Shown here piece by piece: positions 46,640 to 56,097 of a stretch of DNA of 61,114 nt. Where the stretch lies: the IMG/VR virus record IMGVR_UViG_3300044691_000260, positions 1 through 61,114 of that record, one strand, 5' to 3'. How positions within the stretch are numbered: position 1 is the first letter of the stretch; each line of letters begins with the position of its first letter. The DNA comes from a virus. The position numbers and the translations under genes are program-made. The notes under the pieces are model-generated. The model was not told the origin of the DNA, ran no database searches, and was given only the letters and a program-made list of their open reading frames with translations.

Positions 46640-47103
46640 TGGTCCAAACCATGCTTCCCCAAGCCATCGACGCGATTGTGACGCTCTTCAAAGCGCAAGG
46701 GCTGACCGTGTGGGATGGGCCGATCATCACCGGCGACTACAGCGACGCCGTGTACGTCGGATTCGATGGCGACTACACCGGCGAAGAGAAAGCAGCCTCC
46801 ACGATCCAGGCGTGGGCAGGGATCGGCAACCGCGCGCGCAAGGAAGAATTGGACATCGTCTGCTCCATCTGCACGATGACCGGCGACGCTGCGTCTTGGA
46901 AAACTCCGCGCGACACGGCTGTCGCGATCCTTGCGACTGTCGGGCAAGTGCTCCGCTCCGATCCGTCCATCGGGCTCGGGCCACCGACGATTTCCGCTGA
47001 CTTCGTCGCCGAGTTGTGGCCCGGGGAGTTCTTCCAAGAGACCGGGCCCGCCGGGTACCAGATCCGGATCGTGTTCACCATCCACATCAAAACCCGCGTG
47101 TAG
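46639..47103 (+). CDS. Tail terminator/completion-type protein
   Basis: 154 residues. The ATG overlaps the previous stop (TGATG). The alpha/beta pattern with AIDAIVTLFKAQGL, VYVGFDGDY and AVAILATVGQVLRSDPSIGLG, and a final beta strand, matches proteins at the tail-terminator position. The call depends on gene order as much as on sequence. Confidence 0.62.
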   Translation: MVQTMLPQAIDAIVTLFKAQGLTVWDGPIITGDYSDAVYVGFDGDYTGEEKAASTIQAWAGIGNRARKEELDIVCSICTMTGDAASWKTPRDTAVAILATVGQVLRSDPSIGLGPPTISADFVAELWPGEFFQETGPAGYQIRIVFTIHIKTRV

Positions 47104-47112
47104 GGAGCAAAA

Positions 47113-47355
47113 ATGCCCAGGTTCCGCCTGATCCTCGACCACCCCGTCGACGTGTACCAGCCTGCCGGCGGCGCGAGCTCGCTGCAGGTCGAACCAGGGG
47201 ACCTCGTCGAAGCGCCCGGTGTGCTCGGTGAGGAACTCGAGGACGCGTACGTCGTCGGTACGGGTGATGACGCCCGCTTGTGGCCGAAGGCCCTGTGGGA
47301 ACTCGACAAGCCTGCTGCCGCGCCCGCGGCTTCGGCCGTAGCGAAGGAGAAGTAA
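47113..47355 (+). CDS. Small structural-operon protein (80 aa)
   Basis: Beta-rich with an Ala-rich C-terminus ending AKEK, whose codons supply the AGGAG for the next gene. It lies between terminator and tail tube. Function unknown. Confidence 0.58.
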   Translation: MPRFRLILDHPVDVYQPAGGASSLQVEPGDLVEAPGVLGEELEDAYVVGTGDDARLWPKALWELDKPAAAPAASAVAKEK

Positions 47356-47356
47356 C

Positions 47357-48385
47357 GTGCCCACGGGATCAGGTCTTGACAGCCAAATCATGTTCGGGCA
47401 AGAGACAGTGTGGGGTACGGGGGTGACCCCGACTCGGTCCATCGAGTTCAACTCGGAGACCGTGAAGTTCGACCCCACCTGGTTGGAACCGAACTCGCTC
47501 CACAAGGGAATCAAGTACAAGAGGCAGAACCGGGCGTCGATCTCCCGGACTTCGGTGTCCGGCGACGTCGCGTTCGACATCAACACTCTGGGCATGGGCA
47601 TGCTGGTCCGGAACATGCTTGGCTCCGCGACCGCCACCACCACCCTGATCTCCGGGTCTGCGTACAAGCAGATCCATACCCCGGGCGACTTCCGAGGCAT
47701 GGGCATCACTGTCCAGGTTGGGCGTCCGGAGCCGGGTACTGGGACCGTGGTGCCGTTCACCTACGACGGCTGCAAGGTGTCCAAGTGGGCGTTCTCCTTG
47801 AAGGACAACGACACCCCCAACTTGCAGCTCAGCTTCGACGGGCAGGGCGAGACCACGGCCACCGCTCTCGCGACGCCCGCGTTCCTGTCCGGATCGACCA
47901 CCTACAACTTCTCCCAGGCTGTGCTGAAGCTGGGCGGTACCGCATCTACGAGCGCGGGTGAGACCACCATCGCGGGCGGGACTCCGATCGCGGCGATCGC
48001 GAAGGACATCTCCCTCGCCGGGGCCGTCCCGATGGCGAACCAGCGGTTCGGGCTCGGCAACGGCGGCCAGAAAAACGAGCAGTTGGAGAACGGTATCCCC
48101 ACCATCACGGGGAAGCTGTCGACGGAGTTCGCGAAGACGGAGCTCTACACCCCGTTCCAGGCTGGGACGGCGATGTGCCTGCAGCTTGACCTCGTCGGCG
48201 CCACGCTGGGTGCGACCACGTACCTGTTCTCGATCATCATCCCGGCGATCAAGATCAAGGCCGCGCCGCCGAACGTCAGCGGCCCGGACCTCGTGCAGAT
48301 GAGCACGGACTTCGAGGTCTACAGCAACGAAGTGGACCCGGTGATCCAGTTCAAGATCATCTCCACGGAAGCCACCGTCGTCTAA
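47357..48385 (+). CDS. Major tail tube protein
   Basis: 342 residues from a GTG with AGGAGAAG upstream. Beta-rich: GSGLDSQIMFGQETVWGTGV at the start (typical of actinophage tail tube proteins), conserved DCKVSKW-type and FSGQGE-like centre (LSFDGQGET), and a final Ig-like strand set. It forms the hexameric tail tube. Confidence 0.87.
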   Translation: MPTGSGLDSQIMFGQETVWGTGVTPTRSIEFNSETVKFDPTWLEPNSLHKGIKYKRQNRASISRTSVSGDVAFDINTLGMGMLVRNMLGSATATTTLISGSAYKQIHTPGDFRGMGITVQVGRPEPGTGTVVPFTYDGCKVSKWAFSLKDNDTPNLQLSFDGQGETTATALATPAFLSGSTTYNFSQAVLKLGGTASTSAGETTIAGGTPIAAIAKDISLAGAVPMANQRFGLGNGGQKNEQLENGIPTITGKLSTEFAKTELYTPFQAGTAMCLQLDLVGATLGATTYLFSIIIPAIKIKAAPPNVSGPDLVQMSTDFEVYSNEVDPVIQFKIISTEATVV

Positions 48386-48410
48386 CTCGCTGATAGGTAA
48401 GGAGAACACG

Positions 48411-48965
48411 ATGGGTGAACTCCGTATCTCCATGGCGATCGAAGGCGCGGATCGGTACCGCGAACTGGCGAAGAAGCTCCGTGGGCCGGCGAAGAAGAAG
48501 CTCCGCGCCGACCTGCGGACACAGATCAACGAAGCCGGGAAGCCGGTACTGGATGAGGTTCGGGAGCGTGTACGCACGCTCCCGATCAACTCAGGTCACG
48601 GTGGTGGTAACGCGCAGCGCAGGTCGTTCAACGTGTCGAAGGCCCGCACTGAACGAGCCATCAAGAACGCGGCGAAACGGCCCGCTGGGTTGCGGGAGAC
48701 GATCGCGAAAGCCACGAAACTCCAGATCACCGCTAAGGGTGTGCGGTTCGTGGTCGCATCGTCCGCTCTCCCCGCCGATCAAGTGTCGCTTCCACGGCAC
48801 CTGGATTCGGTCAAGGGATGGCGGCACCCGACGTTCGCTCACAAGCCGTGGGTGGACCAGAAGGGCCAACCCTGGTTCGCGTCGACCATCTCCAAGCGGG
48901 CACCGCAGTTCCGACGAGCTGCGCTGAACGCGATCGACCAGACCATCGAAGAGCTAGAGAAATAA
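48411..48965 (+). CDS. HK97 gp10-like neck/tail protein
   Basis: 184 residues. GADRYRELAKKLRGPAKK, a basic helical N-half, RVRTLPINSGHGGG, and WFASTISKRAPQFRRAALNAI resemble the HK97 gp10 family. Here it follows the tail tube gene and does not precede it, an atypical order. Confidence 0.65.
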   Translation: MGELRISMAIEGADRYRELAKKLRGPAKKKLRADLRTQINEAGKPVLDEVRERVRTLPINSGHGGGNAQRRSFNVSKARTERAIKNAAKRPAGLRETIAKATKLQITAKGVRFVVASSALPADQVSLPRHLDSVKGWRHPTFAHKPWVDQKGQPWFASTISKRAPQFRRAALNAIDQTIEELEK

Positions 48966-48989
48966 CCAACTAGGCAGGGGAACCAAAGC

Positions 48990-49334
48990 ATGCTGCACAA
49001 GATCGAAGACGAAGAGTATGAGTTCGACGGCGAGTTCACCCTCGAAGAGGCTGAGCTTTTCTACGACATCGCGAAGATCGGCATGAACGAGCTGAACGGG
49101 GAACTCCGCAAGGGGAACCCATACGCGCAGAGGGTGTTCATGTTCGTGCTGATGAAGCGCGGCGGGAAGAAGATCCGCATCGAGGACGTCCGCAAACTGC
49201 AGGTGTCTTCGTGGCAGATTGTCCCCGCCGAGGTTGCGGAATCGGGTGACGACGACGCCACGGCGGAGCCGACCGAGGACCCTACCCCGAGTGGTGGAGC
49301 AACCCCAAAGCCCGCTACCAGCGCTACAAAGTAG
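48990..49334 (+). CDS. Tail assembly chaperone, short form (gpG-like)
   Basis: 114 residues. An acidic helical core (EEAELFYDIAKIGMNEL, MFVLMKRGGKKI) and a low-complexity tail that overlaps the second chaperone frame. It precedes the tape measure region, the standard site. A -1 slippery sequence near its 3' end yields the longer form. Confidence 0.87.
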   Translation: MLHKIEDEEYEFDGEFTLEEAELFYDIAKIGMNELNGELRKGNPYAQRVFMFVLMKRGGKKIRIEDVRKLQVSSWQIVPAEVAESGDDDATAEPTEDPTPSGGATPKPATSATK

Positions 49335-49444
49335 CGATGTCTTTCCGGTTCTCATTGAGGCCGGTGGATATGCGTGCGTTGACCCTTTCCGAATTCGACG
49401 ACTACGCGCGAGGCGTCGACGACCTGGCTAAGGGCGGTGCGTAG
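48990..49444 (+). CDS. Tail assembly chaperone, frameshifted long form (gpGT-like)
   Basis: Read 48990-49310, slip -1 and continue 49310-49444, giving 151 residues. Before the slip the -1 frame is open only from 49250. After it the product gains ARYQRYKVAMSFRFSLRPVD and an acidic end (FDDYARGVDDL), typical of actinophage T domains. Long and short forms together chaperone the tape measure in lambda-like tails. Confidence 0.85.
49304..49310 (+). promoter_or_regulatory. -1 programmed frameshift site CCCAAAG
   Basis: In the zero frame the heptamer reads C CCA AAG, exactly X XXY YYZ. The tail chaperone frame lies in -1 from here. Confidence 0.85.
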
Positions 49445-50145
49445 TGGACACCAAGAAGTGCTACCGCTGCAAGGTCGTCCACCCGGTCGCCGCGTTCAAC
49501 AAGAACCGGCGCACCAAGGACGGGCTGCAGGCGTACTGCCGCGAATGCAGCAAGGTGTTCGCGGAGCAGTCGCAGGCTGCCCACGCCGAAGCGATCCGGT
49601 TGCGGTTTGACGAGAAGCTAGCTCGGGTGCCGCAGGAAGGCGCCACCAAGGAGTGCCGCGTCTGTGGCGTTACGAAGCCACTGCTGGGGTTCTACGCGCA
49701 CCGCTCCACTAAGGACGGACGGGCGAACCACTGCTCCGACTGTGCGAAGAAGAACCAGCGGGAGTGGAACGAGCGGAACAAGGACAAGATCCGGGCCAAC
49801 AACGAGAAGCGGCAGGCCGATCCGGTTAGGCGTCAGCGAGGGCTGCGTCAGATGCGCGCGAACTGGCTTAAGAACTACGGACTGACTCCAGAGTCGTACG
49901 AGGGTCTCCTGCAGTCACAGGGTGGCGTCTGCGCTATCTGTGGGTTGCCAGGCCAGACCTGGGCGGAGCGCAACCTTCACGTCGACCATGACCACGCGAG
50001 CCTGGAGATTCGTGGGCTCCTCTGTGGCCGGTGCAACGTAGGACTCGGGTTCTTCTCCGACAACGTTGAGATGCTGAAGAAGGCGATCTCCTACCTCAAC
50101 GAACCGCCCATGCGGGACTTCGAAGGAAGACGTGAGGTGTCGTAG
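49444..50145 (+). CDS. Recombination endonuclease VII-like HNH protein
   Basis: 233 residues. Two N-terminal CxxC pairs of a ribbon type (YRCKVVHPVAAFNKNRRTKDGL and CRVCGVTKPLLGF, a tandem repeat), a basic linker, then the endonuclease VII core: CAICG (163-167), VDHDH (180-184), RGLLCGRCNVGLG (190-202). It is wedged between the tail chaperones and the tape measure, where a free-standing homing-type nuclease insertion is likely. GTG start overlaps the previous TAG. Confidence 0.9.
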   Translation: MDTKKCYRCKVVHPVAAFNKNRRTKDGLQAYCRECSKVFAEQSQAAHAEAIRLRFDEKLARVPQEGATKECRVCGVTKPLLGFYAHRSTKDGRANHCSDCAKKNQREWNERNKDKIRANNEKRQADPVRRQRGLRQMRANWLKNYGLTPESYEGLLQSQGGVCAICGLPGQTWAERNLHVDHDHASLEIRGLLCGRCNVGLGFFSDNVEMLKKAISYLNEPPMRDFEGRREVS

Positions 50146-53100
50146 TGACGAACGACCTCTCGTTCCAAATAATCGCGCTCGACCGGGCAAGTGCGACATT
50201 CGTTCAGGTTGCCGACCAGCTCGATCGACTGGCCGGTCGGCTGGACAAGCTTGACGGTAAGAACGTTAACGTCAACGTGGACGTCAAGACTGACGACTCC
50301 ACTGCGGGCCTGAACGTCCTCGACACGCGGTTCCAGCAGATGGCCGCAGGGATCATCGCGGCGTCTCCGCTTGCGGGTGTCGCGATCCTCGGCGGTATCG
50401 GCGCCGGGTTCATCGGTGCTGCGGTGTTGGCTCAGAAGTCCAATGCGGACATTCAGACCACGTACAAGGGTTTGTGGGACAACGTCGTCGATACGACGAA
50501 GTCCGCAACCAACTCGCTGGTGCCTGCGATCGTGAACGCGGGCAAGTCGGTGAACGCGGAGTTCATCACTCTCGCCCCGACGATCAGCGCGGCGTTCTCA
50601 TCGGCCGGCCCGGACATCGCCGCTACGGCCCGTGCCGTGGACAACTTCGCGCACAACTCTGTCCCCGGTGTGTCGCAGGCGATGCAGCAGAGCCTCCCCG
50701 TTTTCCAGGGCATCGCCACAGCCTCGGGGACTGTGGGTCAGGCTGTCGGGGACATGGCGGCGAGTGTCGGCCAGCACGCGCAGGAATACGGCACCGTCAT
50801 GACGTCGGTGGGCAGCATCACATCCTCGGCGCTCGGTGGTGCCACCGTCATCGTCAACGACTTGGGTGCGGCGTGGGCGCAGAACGCACCGACGATCAAC
50901 ACGGCAGTCGACGGCGTCACCACGGGCATCGGCGGGCTCGCTAACGGAGTGCTGCCCGTCCTCTCCTTCGCGCTGGGCACAGCGGCGGGGGCGATCAAGG
51001 ACATCACTGGGATCCTCGGGCCACTCGCCCCCGTGATCGGTGCAACTGCCGCCGCGGCAGGTCTCTTGTGGGTTGGGTTCAAGATCTCGAGCGCGGTTAC
51101 GTCTGGCATCAAGTCGGTGGGGACCTCTGTCGCCGACATGGGCGCTGCGCTGGAGAAGAACGCGGAGAAGAGTGCCGCCTACATCGCAGGCATGGAAGGT
51201 GTCGCGGTGGAGTCGTCCGTCGCAGCGTCCTCGGTGAAAGCGGCAGGTATCGCAGCTAGCACTTCGGCGACAGGGTTCGGGTTGGCCGCGACGGCGGCGG
51301 CTGGTTGGCTCGGGCCGGCGTTGATTATTGGGACCACCTTGCTGGGTTTGTTCTCCGGTTCGGAGGACAAGGCGTCTGCGTCCGCTGCGGACCTCAGCGG
51401 CGGGCTGGGCTCTGTCACGTCCGCGCTGCAGAACAGCAACGGCGCGATCGACGCGGCGGTCGTCAGGGCGCTTCAGGCGGACCCAGCTTTCAAGACGGCG
51501 GCGGACGCGACCAAGCAGTTCGGTCTGTCTCAGACTGATCTCATCAATGAGGTGACTCAGGGCGGACCAGCGCTTGACCAGTTGAAGACCCGGCTGCAGG
51601 GCATCATCGATGCCAGCCATGTGAAGGTCGCTACGGGGCGCTCCGGACTTGTTGATACCGGTGAACTCACCGACGCAGGGAAGGCAGCACAGACTGCCCT
51701 GGGGGCCCTGAACAACCTCAGCACTGGCTACGCCGCTTCGCAGCAGGCTGCCGCTACCGCGGCTACCGCGTTGAAAGACCACGCTGATGCTCTGGTGAGT
51801 TCTAGTGAAGGGCAGGCTGCGGCGGCTCGGGTGGCGAAGGCCCTGGGTCTCAGCCTGGGCGATGTGCGGAACGGGTTCCAGGCTGTCGCTGCGTCGAGCA
51901 CCGAAGCCAACGGGTCCATTGCTGAGATCACCGCGAGTTTCGTGAAGAACGCGACTGCGAGCGGGCAGGCTGCGGTGGCCATTGCGGATCACTTTAAGTC
52001 AGCTGACGCTGCTGTTGTCACCGCGCACCAAGGGGTCACGGACGCCACTCAGAACTACCAGAAGTCTCTTGTGTCCATCGGGGACGCTCAGCACTCCTAC
52101 GCGCAAGCGGCGCAGGGTATTGCGGACGCTCAGTACGCGGTGGGTACGGCGGAGCGCGGTGTTCAGGACGCGATGGCTGGTGTAGTGACAGCACGGGCGG
52201 CGTACGCAACTGCTCAGAAGACTGAGCTCACGAACGAGCTCGCGCTGAACAAGGCCCGTGAGCAAGCCGTGGAAGACCTCAAGTCGCTTCACCTGCAGCT
52301 CGCGGATCAGGGTACGTCGGAGGAGTCCGCGAACGTCCGGCTGTTCGACTCCACCCAGTCCGCTGCCGGGCTTGGGGTCACCCCGGGCAACGCCGCGGGC
52401 ATCGCCGGCACGAAGGTCACCGCGGCGAACGAGGCGCAGGTGAAGGCCGCGATCGATCTGGTGTCGGCGCAGAACGCTGTCAACGACACCATGAATACTG
52501 GCGCGAATCTGCGTGTGCAGGTCGCGGCGGCGGACAAGGCCGGTGTCAACGGAGCCGCGGGTGTGGTGTCGGCGCAGACGGCGTTGGTGTCGTCGCAGCA
52601 GGCCGTGAACACGGCGTACCTGGCGATCGGCAAAGCACAGCAAGGTGTTGTGGACGCTGACAGGGCCCTCGCCAAGGCGCACCAGGGTGTAACTGACGCG
52701 GCGTACGCCGAGCAGAAAGCGCACCTCGCGGTTGTCGACGCGCAGAACGCGTCATCGAAGTCAGCGGCAGCGCTGCAGAAGGCGAAGATCGACCTGACTG
52801 CCGCAATCGCCGCAGACAGCCGAACGTTCGACATCAACACGAAGGCAGGCCAGGAAAACCTGACCCTGCTGCAGACGTTGTGGACCGCTATTCAGACAGA
52901 GGGCGGCCCGAAGCAGGACCAGTACAACAAACTGGTCGACGCCACCACCACCGCGTTCGGTGGAAGCCGACAAGCAGCGATCGACTACCTGAAGTCGATC
53001 AACGATATCCCGCAGGACTTCAAGTACTCCGTGACCGCGGTCGCACAGATGGACATGACACCGATCCAGAAATGGTCTGACGGCTACTTCAAGGGCGGTT

Positions 53101-54083
53101 TCAGGTCGCTCGGTGGCCCGGTTGGCATGGCGGACGGTGGCCCGGTCAAGGGCGGCAGTGGCCCGCGAGCTGACGACGTTCCCCTCTGGGCGTCCGGCGG
53201 CGAGTACATGCAGCCGGCGCACGTGGTGGATCACTACGGCGTCGGGTTCATGAATGCCGTCAGGGACAGGAAGATCCCGAAGTACGCAGACGGTGGGCAG
53301 ATCATCGCTGGGAACTTCCTCGGCGCGGTCGCAGGAGCCCAGTACGAATCGGTCATCAACACCGCTGGCGTGATGGGGTTTCCGCATCCTCCACCGCTTC
53401 CGGTGTATGTGGCCCCGGCACCTAGTTCGGTCGGGGGTTTCACCGGTGGAGGCGGCCCGAACGGTGTGATCCCAACGGGCCAGCACCTTGCCTTGATCGA
53501 TGCGGCGTTGGCGGCGGACGGGATCGCGAAGGCTGACTGGGCTCGGTGGGAAGCTGGGATGAACGTCCTCATCGAGCGGGAGTCGTCCTGGAACGCGAAC
53601 ATCGTGAACACGTGGGACAGCAACGCGAAGGCGGGTCACCCGTCCGGTGGTCTGACTCAGACGATCATCGGAACGTTCGAGTCCAACCGGAACCATTCCT
53701 TGCCGGACAACATGTTCGACCCGGTGGCGAACATCGCCGCGTCGATCAACTACATCCGGCATACCTACGGGGATATCTCTCGGGTGCAGCAAGCGAACCC
53801 GAATCTCCCCAAAAAGGGTTACGACAATGGTGGCGCTCTGGAACCAGGGTGGTCCTCTGTCTACAACGGAACGGGGAAGCCTGAGAACGTCCGCACCGCT
53901 GGTGCTGAGGACGCTCTCATGACTGCGGTGAAGGAGCTGACGGCAGCTGTGGCTAACCAGCAGGGCGGCGGCATGATGACGGCGAAGCTGTTCGCGCATG
54001 ACGGGACGTTCATGGGCATGGTGTCCGGTCAGGTGAAGCAGACCGTCACCGGTATCACCCGCCAGTTCGGTCCGCTGACGTGA
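50145..54083 (+). CDS. Tape measure protein with C-terminal lytic transglycosylase domain
   Basis: 1,312 residues, the longest gene. N-terminal coiled coil, hydrophobic Ala/Gly segments (about 55-110 and 260-320), a long Ala/Val/Gln-rich helical repeat region (about 600-880), then a Gly-rich stretch with ASGGEYMQPAHVVDHYG. Residues about 1110-1225 form an SLT-type lysozyme-like domain (LIERESSWNANIVNTWDSNA with the catalytic Glu, then PSGGLTQTIIGTF and NIAASINYIRHTYGD). It sets tail length and probably locally opens peptidoglycan at infection. GTG start. Confidence 0.95.
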   Translation: MTNDLSFQIIALDRASATFVQVADQLDRLAGRLDKLDGKNVNVNVDVKTDDSTAGLNVLDTRFQQMAAGIIAASPLAGVAILGGIGAGFIGAAVLAQKSNADIQTTYKGLWDNVVDTTKSATNSLVPAIVNAGKSVNAEFITLAPTISAAFSSAGPDIAATARAVDNFAHNSVPGVSQAMQQSLPVFQGIATASGTVGQAVGDMAASVGQHAQEYGTVMTSVGSITSSALGGATVIVNDLGAAWAQNAPTINTAVDGVTTGIGGLANGVLPVLSFALGTAAGAIKDITGILGPLAPVIGATAAAAGLLWVGFKISSAVTSGIKSVGTSVADMGAALEKNAEKSAAYIAGMEGVAVESSVAASSVKAAGIAASTSATGFGLAATAAAGWLGPALIIGTTLLGLFSGSEDKASASAADLSGGLGSVTSALQNSNGAIDAAVVRALQADPAFKTAADATKQFGLSQTDLINEVTQGGPALDQLKTRLQGIIDASHVKVATGRSGLVDTGELTDAGKAAQTALGALNNLSTGYAASQQAAATAATALKDHADALVSSSEGQAAAARVAKALGLSLGDVRNGFQAVAASSTEANGSIAEITASFVKNATASGQAAVAIADHFKSADAAVVTAHQGVTDATQNYQKSLVSIGDAQHSYAQAAQGIADAQYAVGTAERGVQDAMAGVVTARAAYATAQKTELTNELALNKAREQAVEDLKSLHLQLADQGTSEESANVRLFDSTQSAAGLGVTPGNAAGIAGTKVTAANEAQVKAAIDLVSAQNAVNDTMNTGANLRVQVAAADKAGVNGAAGVVSAQTALVSSQQAVNTAYLAIGKAQQGVVDADRALAKAHQGVTDAAYAEQKAHLAVVDAQNASSKSAAALQKAKIDLTAAIAADSRTFDINTKAGQENLTLLQTLWTAIQTEGGPKQDQYNKLVDATTTAFGGSRQAAIDYLKSINDIPQDFKYSVTAVAQMDMTPIQKWSDGYFKGGFRSLGGPVGMADGGPVKGGSGPRADDVPLWASGGEYMQPAHVVDHYGVGFMNAVRDRKIPKYADGGQIIAGNFLGAVAGAQYESVINTAGVMGFPHPPPLPVYVAPAPSSVGGFTGGGGPNGVIPTGQHLALIDAALAADGIAKADWARWEAGMNVLIERESSWNANIVNTWDSNAKAGHPSGGLTQTIIGTFESNRNHSLPDNMFDPVANIAASINYIRHTYGDISRVQQANPNLPKKGYDNGGALEPGWSSVYNGTGKPENVRTAGAEDALMTAVKELTAAVANQQGGGMMTAKLFAHDGTFMGMVSGQVKQTVTGITRQFGPLT

Positions 54084-54934
54084 CCGCGGAAATCACCCAG
54101 TTCGTGGATCCGTTCGGGGTTGTCACGACCCTGGACGTGGACTGGCAAGCTAAGGGCCGGTTTATGCCGGAGGTGTTGCACGAGGAGGACGGGGTACCCG
54201 GGCAGCCGGGTGCCCGTCACCGCGCGTCCCGCCACAAGGAGCACGACTTCACGATCCGTATCACCATCTCCGCGGCCGACGAACCCGGGCTCCGCACTGC
54301 TCAGCGGGCGATGGTTTCGTCGATGGACCCCACCCGCGGGGAAGGGACCATCCGGGTCACCTCTCCCCTCGCGGATGTGCGGGAGATCCCGGTGTACTAC
54401 GTCGACGGCTTGCAGATGGATGAGTCACCGGGCGCGTCCGGGCCGACGATGCAGCAGTGCGACGTCACGTTCCGGGCTTACGACCCGTACTGGCGGGACC
54501 CTTCGGACGTGTCAGGGACGTTCACGATCGGCGCGGCCCCGACGTTTTTCCCCATCTTCCCCATCCGGCTGGCGGCAAGTCAGATCGCCGCCTCACAACC
54601 GGTGCTGAACGGTGGGGACGTCGACACGTGGCCGGTGATCACCCTCGTGGGTCCGGGCGGGGCGATCACGCTACGGAACCTCACCACAGGGAAGTCCACG
54701 GTGTTCTCCACTGTGGCTTTGGGAGCGGGGGAGTCCATCGTGATCGACACACGCCCCGGGGTGAAGACCGTCACCAAGAACGACGGGTCGAACTTGTTCT
54801 CTGACTTGGACCCGACGACAGCTCTGTGGTCACTGCAGCCTGGGTCCAACTCGGTCCAGTTGGAGATGTCGGGTGCTTCGGTGGGGGCGTCCTCGTTGGT
54901 GTTCGCGTACCGGCAGAAGTACCTGAGCCCATGA
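54080..54934 (+). CDS. Distal tail / minor tail protein
   Basis: 284 residues overlapping the tape measure stop (GTGA). EHDFTIRITISAADEPGLR, YYVDGLQMDES, CDVTFRAYDPYWRD and VNGGDVDTWP-like LNGGDVDTWPVI are the signatures of Dit-type tail proteins of siphophages. It forms the hub ring at the tail tip. Confidence 0.88.
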   Translation: MTAEITQFVDPFGVVTTLDVDWQAKGRFMPEVLHEEDGVPGQPGARHRASRHKEHDFTIRITISAADEPGLRTAQRAMVSSMDPTRGEGTIRVTSPLADVREIPVYYVDGLQMDESPGASGPTMQQCDVTFRAYDPYWRDPSDVSGTFTIGAAPTFFPIFPIRLAASQIAASQPVLNGGDVDTWPVITLVGPGGAITLRNLTTGKSTVFSTVALGAGESIVIDTRPGVKTVTKNDGSNLFSDLDPTTALWSLQPGSNSVQLEMSGASVGASSLVFAYRQKYLSP

Positions 54935-56097
54935 GCATGTTCGAGTGGACGATCTACGTCCAGGACGACATGGGGCGCCGGCAAGGGGAAGTGGACGACT
55001 ACATCTCCGCGGTCCTCACCCCCATCTACTGCGACGTGGGTTCGTGGACTCTGGTGGTGGACCGCCGTTCGAAGGCCGCAGCTGATTTGACGATCCCGAA
55101 GTGGGGGATCACGGTCTACCGCAACGGGGTGTACCAGTTCTCCGGGCCCACCGATGGCGCGGACCACAAAGTGGACCAGTCCGCCGAACAGGTCACCATC
55201 ACCGGGTTCACGGAGAACACGTACTTCACGCACCGGATCGCGTCACCATCGCCGGCGGAAACTGTCCCGCCGTACACGATGCAGATCTCCGACGTCCGCA
55301 CCGGGCCGTGCTCCACGGTCCTCACCGGGTACGTTGCGGCGAACCTTGGCCCGAACGCGATCCCGACTCGGCAACACCCGGGGCTGGTGATGGCACCGGA
55401 TCCTGTTGTGGGGGCCACGGTCCGTGGGGAAGCCCGGTGGGACGCGAACCTGCTGGCGCTGATGCAGCCGCTCGCGGTGACGGGTGGTATCGGTTTCCAG
55501 TTGGTGCGGGTTAACGGTGTGCTGACGTTTCAGACGTTCCTACCTACAGACCGGACCACGTCGGTCGCGTTCTCCATCGACCTCGGGAACCTCGCTGGCT
55601 TCGAATACTCGAGCATCGCACCAACAGCGAACTACATCTACGTTGGCGCGTCCGGCACCGGGACAGCGCGGATCATCCAAGAGTTCCAGGACTCCGCGTC
55701 CATCGCGAAATGGGGGCGCCGCGAAGGACCATTGGCCAGCCAGTCGGACACCTCCAGCACCACCGTGATCGCACAGGCAGGGAAGGACGCCCTCACTCAG
55801 GGGCAAGAGCAGGCGATGGTGTCCGCGACGATCCTCGAGAAACCGACCCTCATGTACGGCACCCACTACGCCCTCGGCGACAAGGTCACCGTGCAACTCG
55901 AGGGACCCGCGGCGACACCGTACGCAGTGGACGGCCGGATCACGGACATCCTCCGATCCGTCGAGATCAGCCTGTCCGTGGACGGGCCGCAGACCATCAC
56001 TCCGATCATCGGGAACGCCGACCGCAACGAAGTTTTCCGCCTGTTCCGTGCTTTCCGGCAGCTCGCGCGGCGGACCAACAAGCTTGAGAGGCAGTGA
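54931..56097 (+). CDS. Gp37-like tail hub protein (Siphovirus_Gp37 family)
   Basis: 388 residues. RRQGEVDDYISAVLTPIYCDVGSW, GITVYRNGVYQFSGP and GFTENTYFTHRI match the Gp37-like family (ReqiPepy6 type) found after Dit genes in actinophages. It likely forms the central tail hub or tail-associated enzyme. ATG in an ATGA overlap. Confidence 0.85.
   Translation: MSMFEWTIYVQDDMGRRQGEVDDYISAVLTPIYCDVGSWTLVVDRRSKAAADLTIPKWGITVYRNGVYQFSGPTDGADHKVDQSAEQVTITGFTENTYFTHRIASPSPAETVPPYTMQISDVRTGPCSTVLTGYVAANLGPNAIPTRQHPGLVMAPDPVVGATVRGEARWDANLLALMQPLAVTGGIGFQLVRVNGVLTFQTFLPTDRTTSVAFSIDLGNLAGFEYSSIAPTANYIYVGASGTGTARIIQEFQDSASIAKWGRREGPLASQSDTSSTTVIAQAGKDALTQGQEQAMVSATILEKPTLMYGTHYALGDKVTVQLEGPAATPYAVDGRITDILRSVEISLSVDGPQTITPIIGNADRNEVFRLFRAFRQLARRTNKLERQ

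Noticed and set aside
50598-51992. 464-residue leftward open frame within the tape measure gene
   Set aside because: Antisense shadow of a GC-biased gene, Arg-rich, no recognisable motifs.
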